Position numbers and translations under genes: made by a program. Shown here piece by piece: positions 17,015 to 26,122 of a DNA stretch of 64,000 bases (position 1 is its first letter; every line of letters begins with the position of its first letter). The stretch is from Rhodococcus xishaensis (lineage in GTDB: Bacteria; Actinomycetota; Actinomycetes; Mycobacteriales; Mycobacteriaceae): assembly GCF_004011825.1 (NCBI RefSeq), contig NZ_RKLO01000006.1, positions 1 through 64,000 of the forward strand. The letters run 5' to 3'. Below the pieces are notes generated by a model, which searched no databases, was not told the DNA's origin, and saw nothing but the letters and a program-made list of their open reading frames with translations.

Positions 17015-17332
17015 CTAGTTCGCGGTGGGGGCAGGAATATTCGCGTGCGATCTGCGGGCGCGACCGACCGGCCACGCGGTGAAGCCGATCAGCAGACCGG
17101 AGCTATGGCGGCATACAGCGTGAGAGCGACTGACGGCTGGCCCGAGCGCGACGCCTGTACTCAGGAACGACAGCGGGAACCAATGTCCGGCAAAGGTTCC
17201 CAGTACTGCGCTGGATCTCGCTCCTGGAGCAGCGCCAGACTTCGGCGGTCGCGGTTGCGCGATCGGTCCGGCCACGGGCACCCTCGATGTCGAAGTTGGA
17301 GCGAAACGACCCGAACGGGTTGTCATGACCAT
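17015..17332 (-). pseudogene. Probable frameshifted small membrane protein
   Basis: No intact gene fits this 300-base gap, but the minus strand carries membrane-protein-like fragments in two frames. One frame gives GTFAGHWFPLSFLSTGVALG. A second gives VALTLYAAIAPV and ends at a stop. The first frame then continues LLIGFTAWPVGRARR. Joining them would rebuild a two-helix C-terminal region, which suggests a decayed gene or a sequencing frameshift. I cannot name the family. Confidence 0.35.
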
Positions 17333-17337
17333 GGGTG

Positions 17338-17979
17338 ATGAATACCGTGGGTATCGTGTCTGAAGTCCGCCAAGACGGGGAATCCCCGACCGTGCGTCCG
17401 GGGCGAGACGTCGTGCGGGCGCGCGTTCTGGCCGCGGCAGCCGAGGAGTTCGCCGACAGGGGATTCCAGGGCGCGCGCCTTGCGGAGATCGCGCGCCGGG
17501 CCGGCTTCACCAAAGGCGCGGTGTACTCGAACTTCGAGTCGAAGCAGGACCTCTTCGTCGAACTGTTCGAACAACGTTGGCTCGATCTCATGGGTCGCGT
17601 GGCCGGTGAGATCGCCGGCCTCGATCTCTCCGACGCACTGGGCAAGGGTGGAGCCGCCATCGCATCCGCCCTCGTCGCTGACCCCGAGTGGTCGCTTCTC
17701 GTCCTCGAGTTCGGAGTCCAGGCCGTACGAGATCCCCAGATCAGACAGGCGTACCAACGTGAACGGCGCCTTCTGCGTGGCAAGCTCATCGAACTGATCG
17801 CCGACCGCGCCCGCGAGTGGGACGTGGACATCGATGTGCATACCACCGCCCTGTCGCTGACCGCGTTGATCTCGGGTCTGGTGCTCGAGCACGCCGTCGA
17901 TCCCGAGGAAGTGGACGAGCAGGCGATAGGGGCGGCCGTCACCGCACTGTTCGCCGGTGCTGTCGCCCGCGCCGGGTAG
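17338..17979 (+). CDS. TetR-family transcriptional regulator
   Basis: A 213-residue regulator. The N-terminal helix-turn-helix spans about residues 20-65 (RARVLAAAAEEFADRGFQGA, then FTKGAVYSNFESKQDLFVEL), followed by an all-helical ligand domain. The start is ATG 17338; a GTG one codon upstream is also open. The crotonase gene begins 55 bases downstream in the same direction, so the two may share a promoter and the ligand may be an acyl-CoA, but this is inference. The target operator was not identified. Confidence 0.87.
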   Translation: MNTVGIVSEVRQDGESPTVRPGRDVVRARVLAAAAEEFADRGFQGARLAEIARRAGFTKGAVYSNFESKQDLFVELFEQRWLDLMGRVAGEIAGLDLSDALGKGGAAIASALVADPEWSLLVLEFGVQAVRDPQIRQAYQRERRLLRGKLIELIADRAREWDVDIDVHTTALSLTALISGLVLEHAVDPEEVDEQAIGAAVTALFAGAVARAG

Positions 17980-18034
17980 AAGGCGACCGACTCTCGGTAA
18001 CTGCAAGGTTGGATCGAAAGGTTACTCTCCAGTA

Positions 18035-18865
18035 ATGACGGAACAGCAGATTTGGAATGCGTTCACAGTCGAACGCAAGGACCACGTCGCCCAGGTCACC
18101 CTGATCGGCCCCGGTAGGGGCAATGCGATGGGGCCGGATTTCTGGGACGAACTCCCGGGCGTCTTCGCCGAACTCGACGCCGACCCCGATGTTCGCGCCG
18201 TGGTGCTCGCCGGGTCTGGCAAGCATTTCTCCTTCGGGCTCGACCTACCGGCGATGAGCGGAAGGTTGGGTGAAGTGCTCGCGGAGAACGCGCAGGCCGG
18301 CCCGCGCACGAACTTCCACGAAATGATCAAGCGCATGCAGTCCGGCATCAATGCCGTCGCCGACTGTCGTAAGCCCGTCGTCGCGGCGATCCAGGGTTGG
18401 TGCATCGGCGGTGGCGTCGACCTGATCTCGGCCGCCGACATCCGCTACGCGAGCGCCGACGCCAAGTTCAGTATCCGCGAGGTCAAGGTTGCCATCGTCG
18501 CCGACATGGGCAGTTTCGCCCGTCTGCCCGCAATCATCGGCGATGGGCATCTGCGTGAACTCGCCCTGACCGGCAAGGACATTGACGTGACACGCGCCGA
18601 GAGGATCGGACTTGTCAATGATGTGTTCGACGACGCGGACGCGGTGCTCGCAGCGGCACACGCGACGGCTGCCGAGATTGCGGCGAACCCGCCGCTCGTG
18701 GTGCATGGCATCAAGGACGTGCTCGACCACAGCCGTTCCGCAGCAGTGGACGACAGCCTGCGTTACGTGGCCGCGTGGAATGCGGCCTTCCTGCCGTCGG
18801 AGGACCTGACCGAGGCCATCACGGCGGTCTTCCAGAAGCGTCCGCCCGAGTTCAAGGGGCGCTGA
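18035..18865 (+). CDS. Enoyl-CoA hydratase/isomerase (crotonase) family
   Basis: A 276-residue crotonase-fold protein. The oxyanion-hole segments are the first AGSGKHFSFGLDL (about residues 54-66) and the second AIQGWCIGGGVDLISAADI (about residues 115-133), and the acidic region is FSIREVKVAIVADMG. This is the arrangement of delta(3,5)-delta(2,4)-dienoyl-CoA isomerases and some hydratases, where the late Asp/Glu set the reaction; the substrate is unknown. ATG 18035 has no ribosome site and is preceded by gttactctccagta, so a leaderless transcript is possible. It follows a TetR regulator and precedes a DHA2 exporter gene. Confidence 0.85.
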   Translation: MTEQQIWNAFTVERKDHVAQVTLIGPGRGNAMGPDFWDELPGVFAELDADPDVRAVVLAGSGKHFSFGLDLPAMSGRLGEVLAENAQAGPRTNFHEMIKRMQSGINAVADCRKPVVAAIQGWCIGGGVDLISAADIRYASADAKFSIREVKVAIVADMGSFARLPAIIGDGHLRELALTGKDIDVTRAERIGLVNDVFDDADAVLAAAHATAAEIAANPPLVVHGIKDVLDHSRSAAVDDSLRYVAAWNAAFLPSEDLTEAITAVFQKRPPEFKGR

Positions 18866-18897
18866 CCGGCATGTGATGGCGACGGTGAGGAGCCGAC

Positions 18898-20574
18898 ATG
18901 GCACAGGATTACCAGGACACCGAGTCCGCCGTCGCGCCTGAGCAGCAGGTCACGTTCACGCATCGCCAGATAATGGCGATCCTGACCGGCCTGCTGCTCG
19001 GCATGTTCCTCGCCGCGCTCGACCAGACCATCGTGGCGACGGCTATGCGCACGATCGCCGACGATCTCAACGGCTACTCCCTGCAGGTGTGGGTGACGAC
19101 TGCGTACCTGATCACCGCTACGCTCGTCACCCCGCTCTACGGCAAGCTCTCCGACATCTACGGCCGCAAGTCGTTCTTCATGGCGGCGATCGCGCTGTTC
19201 GTGTTCGGTTCGGTCCTGTGCACTTTCGCGCAGTCGATGCCCATGCTCGCGGTTTTCCGCGCGATCCAGGGTCTCGGTGCCGGTGGCCTGTTCTCACTGG
19301 CGCTCGCGATCATCGGAGACATCGTCCCGCCCCGCGAGCGCGCCCGCTATCAGGGCTACTTCATGGCGGTGTTCGGCACGTCGAGTGTGTTCGGTCCCGT
19401 GATAGGTGGCCTGTTGGCCGGGCAGGAATCGATCCTCGGAATCGCTGGTTGGCGGTGGGTGTTCCTGGTGAACGCGCCGATCGGACTGCTCGCGCTTGCC
19501 GTCGTGTGGCGGGTGCTGCACCTGCCGCCGGTGCACCGGCTCGTGCGGATCGACTGGTGGGGTGCGCTGACATTGGCCATCGGTCTGGTTCCGGTGCTGG
19601 TGGTCGCCGAGCAGGGGCAGTCCTGGGGATGGGGTAGCCCCCGATCGCTGATCTGCTACGCGATTGGTGTCGTGGGAATCCTCGCCTTCGTCGTGGTCGA
19701 GTACTTCATGGGGGACTCTGCACTGTTCCCGCTGCGCTTCTTTCGCAACCAGACGTTCGCTCTGGGCGTGGTGATCAGCTTCCTGGTCGGCGCGGTCATG
19801 TTCGGTGCGATCATCATCGTCCCGCAGTACCTGCAAGTGGTGCACGGGTCGAGTCCGACGATGTCCGGATTCCAGATGCTGCCCGCGGTGCTCGGTATCG
19901 CGATCGGGTCGGTGCTGTCGGGACAACTGATCTCCAAGACGGGCCGCTACCGGATCTTCACCGTGCTCGGCTCCGTGTTCATCGCGGTCGCGGCACTGCT
20001 GCTGCACTCGGTGACTGCAGACACCAGCCTGCCGGTCTTCATGACGTTCATCTTCGTGCTCGGCCTGGGCCTCGGCAATCTGCTGCAGCCACTGACCCTA
20101 GCGATCCAGAACGCGCTGCCACCTAAGAACATGGGTGTCTCGACCGCCGCGGCGACCTTCTTCCGGCAGATCGGCGGCACGATGGGTGTGGCGATGTTCC
20201 TGTCGATTCTCTTCGCGAAGCTGACGCCCGCGATCACCACCCAACTGGAGGACGCGGCGCAATCACCGGAGTTCCGGCAGGCAGTTGCGGCCGGGCTGCA
20301 GAGCCCAGACCCGGCGGAGGCGGAAATTGCCCGCGCGCTGGCGACGGGAGACCCCAGTGCAACCCATGCCGCGATGCAGGACACGTCGTTCATCCAGCAC
20401 CTCGACGCGACGCTCGCGGCACCGTTCAAGAACGGGTTTGCGATTGCGTTCGAGGCCATCTACCCACCGATCGTGGTACTGGCCGTCGTCGCGCTCCTGC
20501 TGATCCTGGTCTGGCGAGAAGTGCCGTTGCGGAAGAAGTCGGGCCTTGACGACGCGGGTGCCGACACGGAGTGA
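18898..20574 (+). CDS. DHA2-family (14-TM) MFS drug exporter
   Basis: A 558-residue polytopic protein with about 14 membrane helices. It has the DHA2 motifs LDQTIVATAMRTI in helix 1 (LDxTIVNVALP type), the loop GKLSDIYGRKSFF, and motif C-like GPVIGGLLAGQ in helix 5. EmrB/QacA-type exporters expel drugs or lipophilic cations using the proton gradient; the substrate is unknown. Good GAGGAG ribosome site before ATG 18898, 32 bases after the crotonase stop, so the two are probably co-transcribed and may be under the nearby TetR regulator. Confidence 0.88.
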   Translation: MAQDYQDTESAVAPEQQVTFTHRQIMAILTGLLLGMFLAALDQTIVATAMRTIADDLNGYSLQVWVTTAYLITATLVTPLYGKLSDIYGRKSFFMAAIALFVFGSVLCTFAQSMPMLAVFRAIQGLGAGGLFSLALAIIGDIVPPRERARYQGYFMAVFGTSSVFGPVIGGLLAGQESILGIAGWRWVFLVNAPIGLLALAVVWRVLHLPPVHRLVRIDWWGALTLAIGLVPVLVVAEQGQSWGWGSPRSLICYAIGVVGILAFVVVEYFMGDSALFPLRFFRNQTFALGVVISFLVGAVMFGAIIIVPQYLQVVHGSSPTMSGFQMLPAVLGIAIGSVLSGQLISKTGRYRIFTVLGSVFIAVAALLLHSVTADTSLPVFMTFIFVLGLGLGNLLQPLTLAIQNALPPKNMGVSTAAATFFRQIGGTMGVAMFLSILFAKLTPAITTQLEDAAQSPEFRQAVAAGLQSPDPAEAEIARALATGDPSATHAAMQDTSFIQHLDATLAAPFKNGFAIAFEAIYPPIVVLAVVALLLILVWREVPLRKKSGLDDAGADTE

Positions 20575-20629
20575 ACGAAGGCGCTGTGTGAACGGAGACG
20601 CCGTGTGAACGACGATCAAGCGAGCCCGG

Positions 20630-21292
20630 TCAGATTCGCCGCATCACCGAGACGACCCGGCCGAGGATCACGGCTTCGTCGCCGTCGATGACCGGGTAGG
20701 AGTCGTTGCGCGGCTCCAGGTAGATATGCCCGCCACGACGCCGGAACACCTTGACGGTGGCTTCGCCGTCGATCATCGCGGCGACGATCTGTCCAGAGTG
20801 CGCTTCCTGCTGTTGCCGCACTACGACGAGGTCGCCGTCGCAGATCGCCGCGTCGACCATCGAGTCGCCTCGTACCCGCAGCGCGAATACGGTGCCCGAG
20901 CCGACGATCTCACGCGGCAGCGCCAGCACCTCTTCGGTGTGCTCCTCGGCAAGAATCGGCGTGCCGGCTGCGATGTCACCGACCACGGGTACGGTCACCG
21001 CGTTCTCCGGGGAATGCTCCGGTGCCGACCCGGTGAGGAATGGACGCACGTCGAGTTGCCGGGTCATCGATCCGCCACGACGGAGAAACCCTTTGTACTC
21101 CAGGCTCTTCAGGTGCTTCGACACCGACGAGGTCGACCGCAGACCCACCGCATGTGCGATCTCGCGGGTACTCGGCGGGCACCCGTGCGCCGACACCCAG
21201 TCGTGGATCGCTACCAGGATCCGCTGCTGGGTTGGCGGCAGGGTGGATGGGTCGAGTCCACCGAACATGTCGAGATCGTCGTAACCGGTCAC
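20630..21292 (-). CDS. LexA-like self-cleaving repressor
   Basis: A 220-residue S24-family repressor. The N-terminal winged helix includes STREIAHAVGLRSTSSVSKH (41-60). The cleavage pair is Ala109-Gly110 (IAAGTP). The catalytic dyad is Ser144 (RGDSMVDA) and Lys181 (ATVKVF), so autoproteolysis should be intact. The DNA-binding part differs from the typical actinobacterial LexA (STSSVSKHLKSLEYKGFLRR in place of [20 protein letters not shown], recalled), so it may be a second LexA with a different operator. No GAAC-N4-GTTC box is visible just upstream. GTG start with a TACGAT-type element 6 bases upstream suggests leaderless expression. Confidence 0.85.
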   Translation of the reverse strand: MTGYDDLDMFGGLDPSTLPPTQQRILVAIHDWVSAHGCPPSTREIAHAVGLRSTSSVSKHLKSLEYKGFLRRGGSMTRQLDVRPFLTGSAPEHSPENAVTVPVVGDIAAGTPILAEEHTEEVLALPREIVGSGTVFALRVRGDSMVDAAICDGDLVVVRQQQEAHSGQIVAAMIDGEATVKVFRRRGGHIYLEPRNDSYPVIDGDEAVILGRVVSVMRRI

Positions 21293-21335
21293 CCGGCGAA
21301 TCGTAACGGGGCCGGTGACCGGACCCGGAAACGGC

Positions 21336-21372
21336 GAAGGTGTGGGAGCAGCGCACGCGCTCCCACACCTTC
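21336..21372 (-). terminator. Terminator of ppa
   Basis: A perfect 14-bp stem (gaaggtgtgggagc at 21336-21349 with its complement at 21359-21372) lies directly downstream of the ppa stop on the minus strand, between ppa and the LexA-like gene. It probably ends the ppa transcript. Confidence 0.8.
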
Positions 21373-21385
21373 ACCGGTAGCTACT

Positions 21386-21877
21386 TCAGTGTCCGCCGTT
21401 CGCCTTCAGGCGCTCGATGGCCTCCGAGATGACCTTCTCGGCCTCCACACGGCCGACCCAGTCGGCTCCGGTCACGTACTTGTTCGGCTCGAGGTCCTTG
21501 TAGTGCACGAAGAAGTGCTTGATCGCGTCGAGCTCGAACTGCGGGACGTCCGCGATGTCCTGGATGTGATCCCAGCGCGGGTCGCCCGCGGGTACGCACA
21601 GCACCTTGTCGTCGCCGCCGGCCTCGTCGACCATGTTGAACATGCCGACCGGGCGAGCCTCGACGATGACGCCGGGAAACACCGGTTCGGGCAGCAGCAC
21701 CATCGCGTCCAACGGGTCGCCGTCCTCGCCGAGGGTGTTGTCGATGTAGCCGTAGTCGGCCGGGTACCCGAAGGAGGTGTAGAGGTAGCGGTCCAGCTTC
21801 ACGCGGCCGGTCTCGTGGTCGACCTCATACTTATTGCGCTGGCCCTTGGGGATTTCGATGGTGACGTCGAACTCCAC
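21386..21877 (-). CDS. ppa: Inorganic pyrophosphatase
   Basis: A 163-residue family I soluble pyrophosphatase, the usual bacterial length. It has the N-terminal [14 protein letters not shown] segment and the metal-binding signature [13 protein letters not shown] with three acidic ligands (about residues 51-63). It hydrolyses PPi to phosphate in the cytosol and drives biosynthetic reactions. It is divergent from dacB, as in mycobacteria (ppa next to Rv3627c). ATG start at 21877 with tgaggac upstream. Confidence 0.97.
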   Translation of the reverse strand: MEFDVTIEIPKGQRNKYEVDHETGRVKLDRYLYTSFGYPADYGYIDNTLGEDGDPLDAMVLLPEPVFPGVIVEARPVGMFNMVDEAGGDDKVLCVPAGDPRWDHIQDIADVPQFELDAIKHFFVHYKDLEPNKYVTGADWVGRVEAEKVISEAIERLKANGGH

Positions 21878-22058
21878 GTCATGTCCTCACTGTCTGCGTC
21901 TGACTGTCTGCATCTGCGACTGCCGCCCGAGTAGACGGTTCGGGAAAAGAGTAGCGGGTCGGCGATACTGTGTGATGCAGGTGGTGCAGGTGCTGGACAG
22001 CCTCCGGCCCTCGTTCGGAACGATCTGAGCGGTCCGCGGAATCAACGGTGGGAGTGCT

Positions 22059-23501
22059 GTGCGCTCCGGTGGGAAACTTGGGCGATTCGGAGGGAAGTTG
22101 GGGAGCGACGGAAAGAAGAAGGTCGGCATCCTGGCCGAGCGCCGACGTCGAAATGTTCGGATCCTGTTGTCGCTCGTCGCGGTCTTTGCCCTAGTCGTCG
22201 GCGGCGCCGCCGTGGTGCTGGCGCAACGCGGGAGCGCGACCGCGGCCCAGGGCGTAGCCGCAACCTCGCCGCAGCTGATCACCGCCACCCCGCGCGTCGC
22301 GCCGCTGCCCGACGATGCCCCGATGCCAACCCCCCAGGCTCTCGAGGCGGCCCTCGCCCCGGTCGTGTCGAACCCCGACCTGGGCGTCTTCACCGGGGTG
22401 GTGGCCGACGCGCGCACCGGCGCTGTGTTGTGGGCCCAGGACCCCGACACCCCGATGACTCCGGCGTCGGCGACCAAGATCCTCACCGCGGCCGCGGCAA
22501 TGCTGACCCTGCCCCCGGACCACCGCGTCGAAACCCGGGTGGTGCAGGGCTCGCGCGCGGGTGAAGTGGTGCTCGTCGGTGAGGGCGACCCGACGCTCAC
22601 CGCGCAGCCGCCCGGGCAATCGGGCTACTACCCGGGCGCGCCGCACGTCGCGGACCTCGTCGAACAGATCCGTCAGGCAGGGGTCCAGGTGGACCGGATC
22701 GTCGTCGACACCAGTGCATACACCGGCCCCACGATGGCGCTGGGGTGGGTGCCCGCCGATATCGCCGCCGGCTTCATCGCGCCCATCGAGCCGGTCATGA
22801 TCGACGGCGCGCGAATCGGACCGCTCGTCGACGAGTCGCCACGCAGCGCCACGCCCGCGCTCGACGCCGGTCGTACCCTCGCGCGGGAACTCGGCATCGA
22901 CCCTGCGCGGGTTGCCCTCGGCAAGGCCGAACCGGGCGCCGCCACCGTCGCGAGCGTGCTGTCGGCCCCGCTGCGGGACCGGTTGGGTCAGATGATGCGC
23001 ACCTCCGACAACGTGCTCGCCGAGGCGGTCGCGCGCGAGGTCGCCGGCGCGAAGAATGTCGATCGATCGTTCGCAGGATCCACGGCGGCCGTCGCGCAGG
23101 TCCTGTACGACGCCGGGTTCAAGATGGATGGGTTGATCCTGCACGACGGCAGCGGCCTGTCTGTCGACAACCGCGCTACGGCCCGTCTGCTCGACGGCGT
23201 CCTGAACGCGGCGGCCGGCGACTCGAAGCCGCAACTGCGGCCAATGCTCGACGACCTGCCCGTCGCCGGTGCCACCGGCACCCTGTCAGACCGGTACGCG
23301 TCCGGCGACCGGACGGGCGCCGGGTGGGTTCGGGCCAAGACGGGAACGCTCTCGATCGCTAGCGTGTTGACCGGATATGTAGTGGATGCGGACGGGCGCG
23401 TGCTGACGTTCACGTTGATGTCCAACGATCGTCCACCGACGGTGAGTCGGCCCGCGCTCGACGCGGTCGCTGGAGCGCTACGACAGTGCGGGTGCAGCTG
23501 A
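22059..23501 (+). CDS. dacB: D-alanyl-D-alanine carboxypeptidase, PBP4 type
   Basis: A 480-residue penicillin-binding protein of the S13 family. Residues about 32-52 form a single N-terminal membrane anchor (or uncleaved signal). The active-site motifs are SATK (in TPASATKILTA), SDN (RTSDNVLAEAV) and KTG (VRAKTGTLS), with the large insert typical of PBP4 between the first two. It trims or cleaves peptidoglycan stem peptides outside the membrane. GTG 22059 follows GGGAG with good spacing. It opens the conserved dacB, DUF2342 metalloprotease, tilS, hpt cluster known from mycobacteria. Confidence 0.93.
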   Translation: MRSGGKLGRFGGKLGSDGKKKVGILAERRRRNVRILLSLVAVFALVVGGAAVVLAQRGSATAAQGVAATSPQLITATPRVAPLPDDAPMPTPQALEAALAPVVSNPDLGVFTGVVADARTGAVLWAQDPDTPMTPASATKILTAAAAMLTLPPDHRVETRVVQGSRAGEVVLVGEGDPTLTAQPPGQSGYYPGAPHVADLVEQIRQAGVQVDRIVVDTSAYTGPTMALGWVPADIAAGFIAPIEPVMIDGARIGPLVDESPRSATPALDAGRTLARELGIDPARVALGKAEPGAATVASVLSAPLRDRLGQMMRTSDNVLAEAVAREVAGAKNVDRSFAGSTAAVAQVLYDAGFKMDGLILHDGSGLSVDNRATARLLDGVLNAAAGDSKPQLRPMLDDLPVAGATGTLSDRYASGDRTGAGWVRAKTGTLSIASVLTGYVVDADGRVLTFTLMSNDRPPTVSRPALDAVAGALRQCGCS

Positions 23502-23520
23502 ATTGCGGCGAGATGAGGTA

Positions 23521-24582
23521 GTGACGGTGGCTACGGCGGAGTCGGACAGCCGATTCGGTGGCGCGGTCGATTGGGGCCTCGCTGCTCGGACGGGCGTGCG
23601 TCTGGCGCCCTCCGGGCCCGTGACATCGCGGTACACAGCAGAGGCCGTCGTCGCCGAGCTCGAGAGTGCTTCGGTCCGCGCCGAGGGTCCGGTCCGCGAC
23701 GTTACCGGGCTGGCCGACGGGCTGCCGATCCCTTCTGCACAGGTCGTCGACCGTGCGGGCTGGGTCCGCGCGGCGGCGAAGTCGATGGCACATCTCACCG
23801 GATCGGACGTCGACCCGCAGCGTTCATCGTTGGCCGGAAAGCCGAGTGGCGTGCAGGCAGGTGCGATGCTCGCGTACCTTTCGTCCGCGATTCTCGGCCA
23901 GTACGACCCGTTCACAGGCGAGCACGGCACGCTGCTACTCGTTGCGCCCAACGTGTTGCAGGTGGAGCGGACGCTGGCGGTACCGCCCGCGGACTTCCGG
24001 TTGTGGGTGTGCCTGCACGAGGTCACCCACCGAGTCCAGTTCTCGTCGGCGCCCTGGATGGGTGACTACATGCGCAGCTCCGTCGCAACGCTCGGCGAGG
24101 CGTCGAAGGAACCGATGGCCGAGTTCGTTTCGCGACTCTCCTCGGCCCTGCGGGATCGTCGCCGCGGTGAGGACCTCCCTGTCGACCAGCGGGGCATCAT
24201 CGGACTGGTGCGTGCCACCCAGGCCGAACCTCAGCGTGCCGCGCTCGACCGCCTGCTTGTGCTCGGTACCGTGCTCGAGGGCCACGCCGACCACGTGATG
24301 GATGCTGTCGGACCCGACGTCGTGCCGTCGGTGGTACGCATCCGCAAGGCATTCGATGCGCGCCGCCGCCGCAAGACCACCCCCATTCAGCGAATCCTGC
24401 GGGCACTGCTCGGTGTGGACGCCAAGATGGCGCAATACGTGCGAGGCAAGCGATTCGTCGACGCCGTCGTCGACCGTGTCGGGATGGCAAGTTTCAACAC
24501 GGTGTGGACCGGACCCGAAGCGATGCCGACCCTCGAAGAAATCGAGCACCCCGATGCCTGGATCCCGAGGGTGCTGGGGTGA
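23521..24582 (+). CDS. DUF2342 zinc-dependent metalloprotease-like protein
   Basis: A 353-residue protein of the actinobacterial family often labelled zinc-dependent metalloprotease or F420-biosynthesis-associated. It carries HEVTH in the segment LWVCLHEVTHRVQF (about residues 162-175) and a second conserved histidine region EGHADHVMDAVG near residue 255. The biochemical role is not established. It sits between dacB and tilS as in M. tuberculosis (Rv3626c) and overlaps the tilS start by 4 bp. GTG 23521 was taken as start; an in-frame TTG exists at 23503. Confidence 0.88.
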   Translation: MTVATAESDSRFGGAVDWGLAARTGVRLAPSGPVTSRYTAEAVVAELESASVRAEGPVRDVTGLADGLPIPSAQVVDRAGWVRAAAKSMAHLTGSDVDPQRSSLAGKPSGVQAGAMLAYLSSAILGQYDPFTGEHGTLLLVAPNVLQVERTLAVPPADFRLWVCLHEVTHRVQFSSAPWMGDYMRSSVATLGEASKEPMAEFVSRLSSALRDRRRGEDLPVDQRGIIGLVRATQAEPQRAALDRLLVLGTVLEGHADHVMDAVGPDVVPSVVRIRKAFDARRRRKTTPIQRILRALLGVDAKMAQYVRGKRFVDAVVDRVGMASFNTVWTGPEAMPTLEEIEHPDAWIPRVLG

Positions 24583-25550
24583 GCCTCCTCCCGGAAACAC
24601 CCGCGATCCTCGAAGTGCGGCATGCGGTTCGGGCTTGGCTGGCGCGACACGAGCCGGCCGGGACGGTTGTCGTGGCGCTGTCCGGTGGCGCCGACTCCCT
24701 CGCCCTCACGGCGGCCGCGGTCGCAGAGGCGCCCTCGGTGCGTGCGCTCGTCGTCGACCATCAACTCCAGGAGGGCTCGGACCGCGTCGCTGCCACCGCG
24801 GCCGCGCGGGCACTGGACCTCGGATGTGCCCGAGCGGACGTCGTGCCGGTAGACGTCACCGCGTCCGGTGGACTCGAGGCTGCCGCGCGCAGCGCCCGGT
24901 ACGCGGCCCTCGACGCGGGCCGCGGCGGGCACCCCGTCCTGCTCGGACATACCCTCGACGACCAGGCCGAGACCGTGCTGCTGGGTCTGGCCCGTGGATC
25001 GGGTGGGCGGTCGATCCGCGGCATGGCCGAATACGACGCGCCGTGGGGCCGGCCCCTGCTCTGGGTCCGACGTGCTACTACCCGCCGCGCCTGCGCCGAC
25101 CTCGCGCTCGAGCCGTACGAGGATCCCCACAACTCCGATCCGGGGTTCACTCGGGTTCGGCTGCGTACCGAGGTGCTGCCGCTGCTCGAGGACGCCCTGG
25201 GCGGCGGGGTCTCCGCGGCGCTGGCCCGGACCGCGGGACAGCTCCGTGAGGACGGTGAGGTGCTCGACACCCTCGCCCGCCAGGCGCTAGCGTCGGCGCG
25301 GGACGGAGACGATCTCCTCGTCGAGCGTCTGCACGAGATTCCTGTCGCAGTGCGACGTCGGGTCTTGCGGGCATGGCTCCTCGACGCTGGCGCGAAAGCA
25401 CTGACCGACAAGCAGTTACGGGCCGTCGACGATCTGATCAGCCACTGGCGCGGGCAAGGCGGCGTCGCCGTCGGTGGCGGCGGTCCGGGCGTCAGGTTGG
25501 TCGCGTCCCGAAGCCGTGGCAGGCTGTCGGCGGACTTCGTGAACGATTGA
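24579..25550 (+). CDS. tilS: tRNA(Ile)-lysidine synthetase
   Basis: A 323-residue PP-loop ATPase with the signature LSGGADSLAL near residue 33, HTLDDQAETVLLGLARGSG near residue 126, and a C-terminal substrate domain. It converts C34 of the CAU-anticodon tRNA(Ile) to lysidine so that AUA is read as isoleucine; the enzyme is essential in most bacteria. The GTG start overlaps the preceding stop (GTGA). hpt follows 12 bases later, the classic tilS-hpt-ftsH order, although here the kinase and amidase genes separate hpt from ftsH. Confidence 0.95.
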   Translation: MSLLPETPAILEVRHAVRAWLARHEPAGTVVVALSGGADSLALTAAAVAEAPSVRALVVDHQLQEGSDRVAATAAARALDLGCARADVVPVDVTASGGLEAAARSARYAALDAGRGGHPVLLGHTLDDQAETVLLGLARGSGGRSIRGMAEYDAPWGRPLLWVRRATTRRACADLALEPYEDPHNSDPGFTRVRLRTEVLPLLEDALGGGVSAALARTAGQLREDGEVLDTLARQALASARDGDDLLVERLHEIPVAVRRRVLRAWLLDAGAKALTDKQLRAVDDLISHWRGQGGVAVGGGGPGVRLVASRSRGRLSADFVND

Positions 25551-25562
25551 AGGGAATGCTCC

Positions 25563-26117
25563 GTGTACGAGGGCGACATCGCATCGGTACTGATCTCCGA
25601 GGAGCAGATCAAGAAGCGAACGGCGGAACTCGCCGCGAAAGTCGCCGAGCGCTATCCGACCGGCGCCCCCGAGGGCGACTTGCTGCTGGTCGGTGTCCTC
25701 AAGGGCGCGATCTTCTTCATGACGGACTTCGCGCGGGCGTTGCCCATCCCCACACAAATGGAGTTCATGGCTGTCAGTTCGTACGGATCGTCGACGTCGT
25801 CGTCGGGCGTCGTGCGGATCCTCAAGGACCTCGACAAGGACATTGCCGGTCGGCACGTGCTGATCGTCGAGGACATCATCGATTCGGGTCTGACGCTGTC
25901 GTGGCTGATGCGCAACCTGAGGACGCGCAACCCTGCGTCGCTCGAGGTCGTCACGCTGCTACGTAAGCCGGAGGCGGTCAAGGTGGACGTCGAGGTCGCG
26001 TACGTCGGCTTCGACATCCCCAACGAGTTTGTCGTCGGCTATGGCCTCGATTACGCCGAGCGCTATCGCGATCTGCCCTATATAGGCACTCTCGACCCCA
26101 AGGTGTACGGCGGCTAG
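25563..26117 (+). CDS. hpt: Hypoxanthine phosphoribosyltransferase
   Basis: A 184-residue type I phosphoribosyltransferase. The PRPP-binding loop reads [16 protein letters not shown] (about residues 101-116), and the N-terminal [16 protein letters not shown] segment provides the pyrophosphate loop. It salvages hypoxanthine and guanine to IMP and GMP. GTG start 25563 behind gaaggga. It is the last gene of the dacB-DUF2342-tilS-hpt run and ends 5 bases from the convergent kinase gene. Confidence 0.95.
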   Translation: MYEGDIASVLISEEQIKKRTAELAAKVAERYPTGAPEGDLLLVGVLKGAIFFMTDFARALPIPTQMEFMAVSSYGSSTSSSGVVRILKDLDKDIAGRHVLIVEDIIDSGLTLSWLMRNLRTRNPASLEVVTLLRKPEAVKVDVEVAYVGFDIPNEFVVGYGLDYAERYRDLPYIGTLDPKVYGG

Positions 26118-26122
26118 CAGCT

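Noticed and set aside
20575-20629. Short gtgtgaacg repeats between the DHA2 exporter and the LexA-like gene
   Set aside because: Too short and imperfect to interpret.
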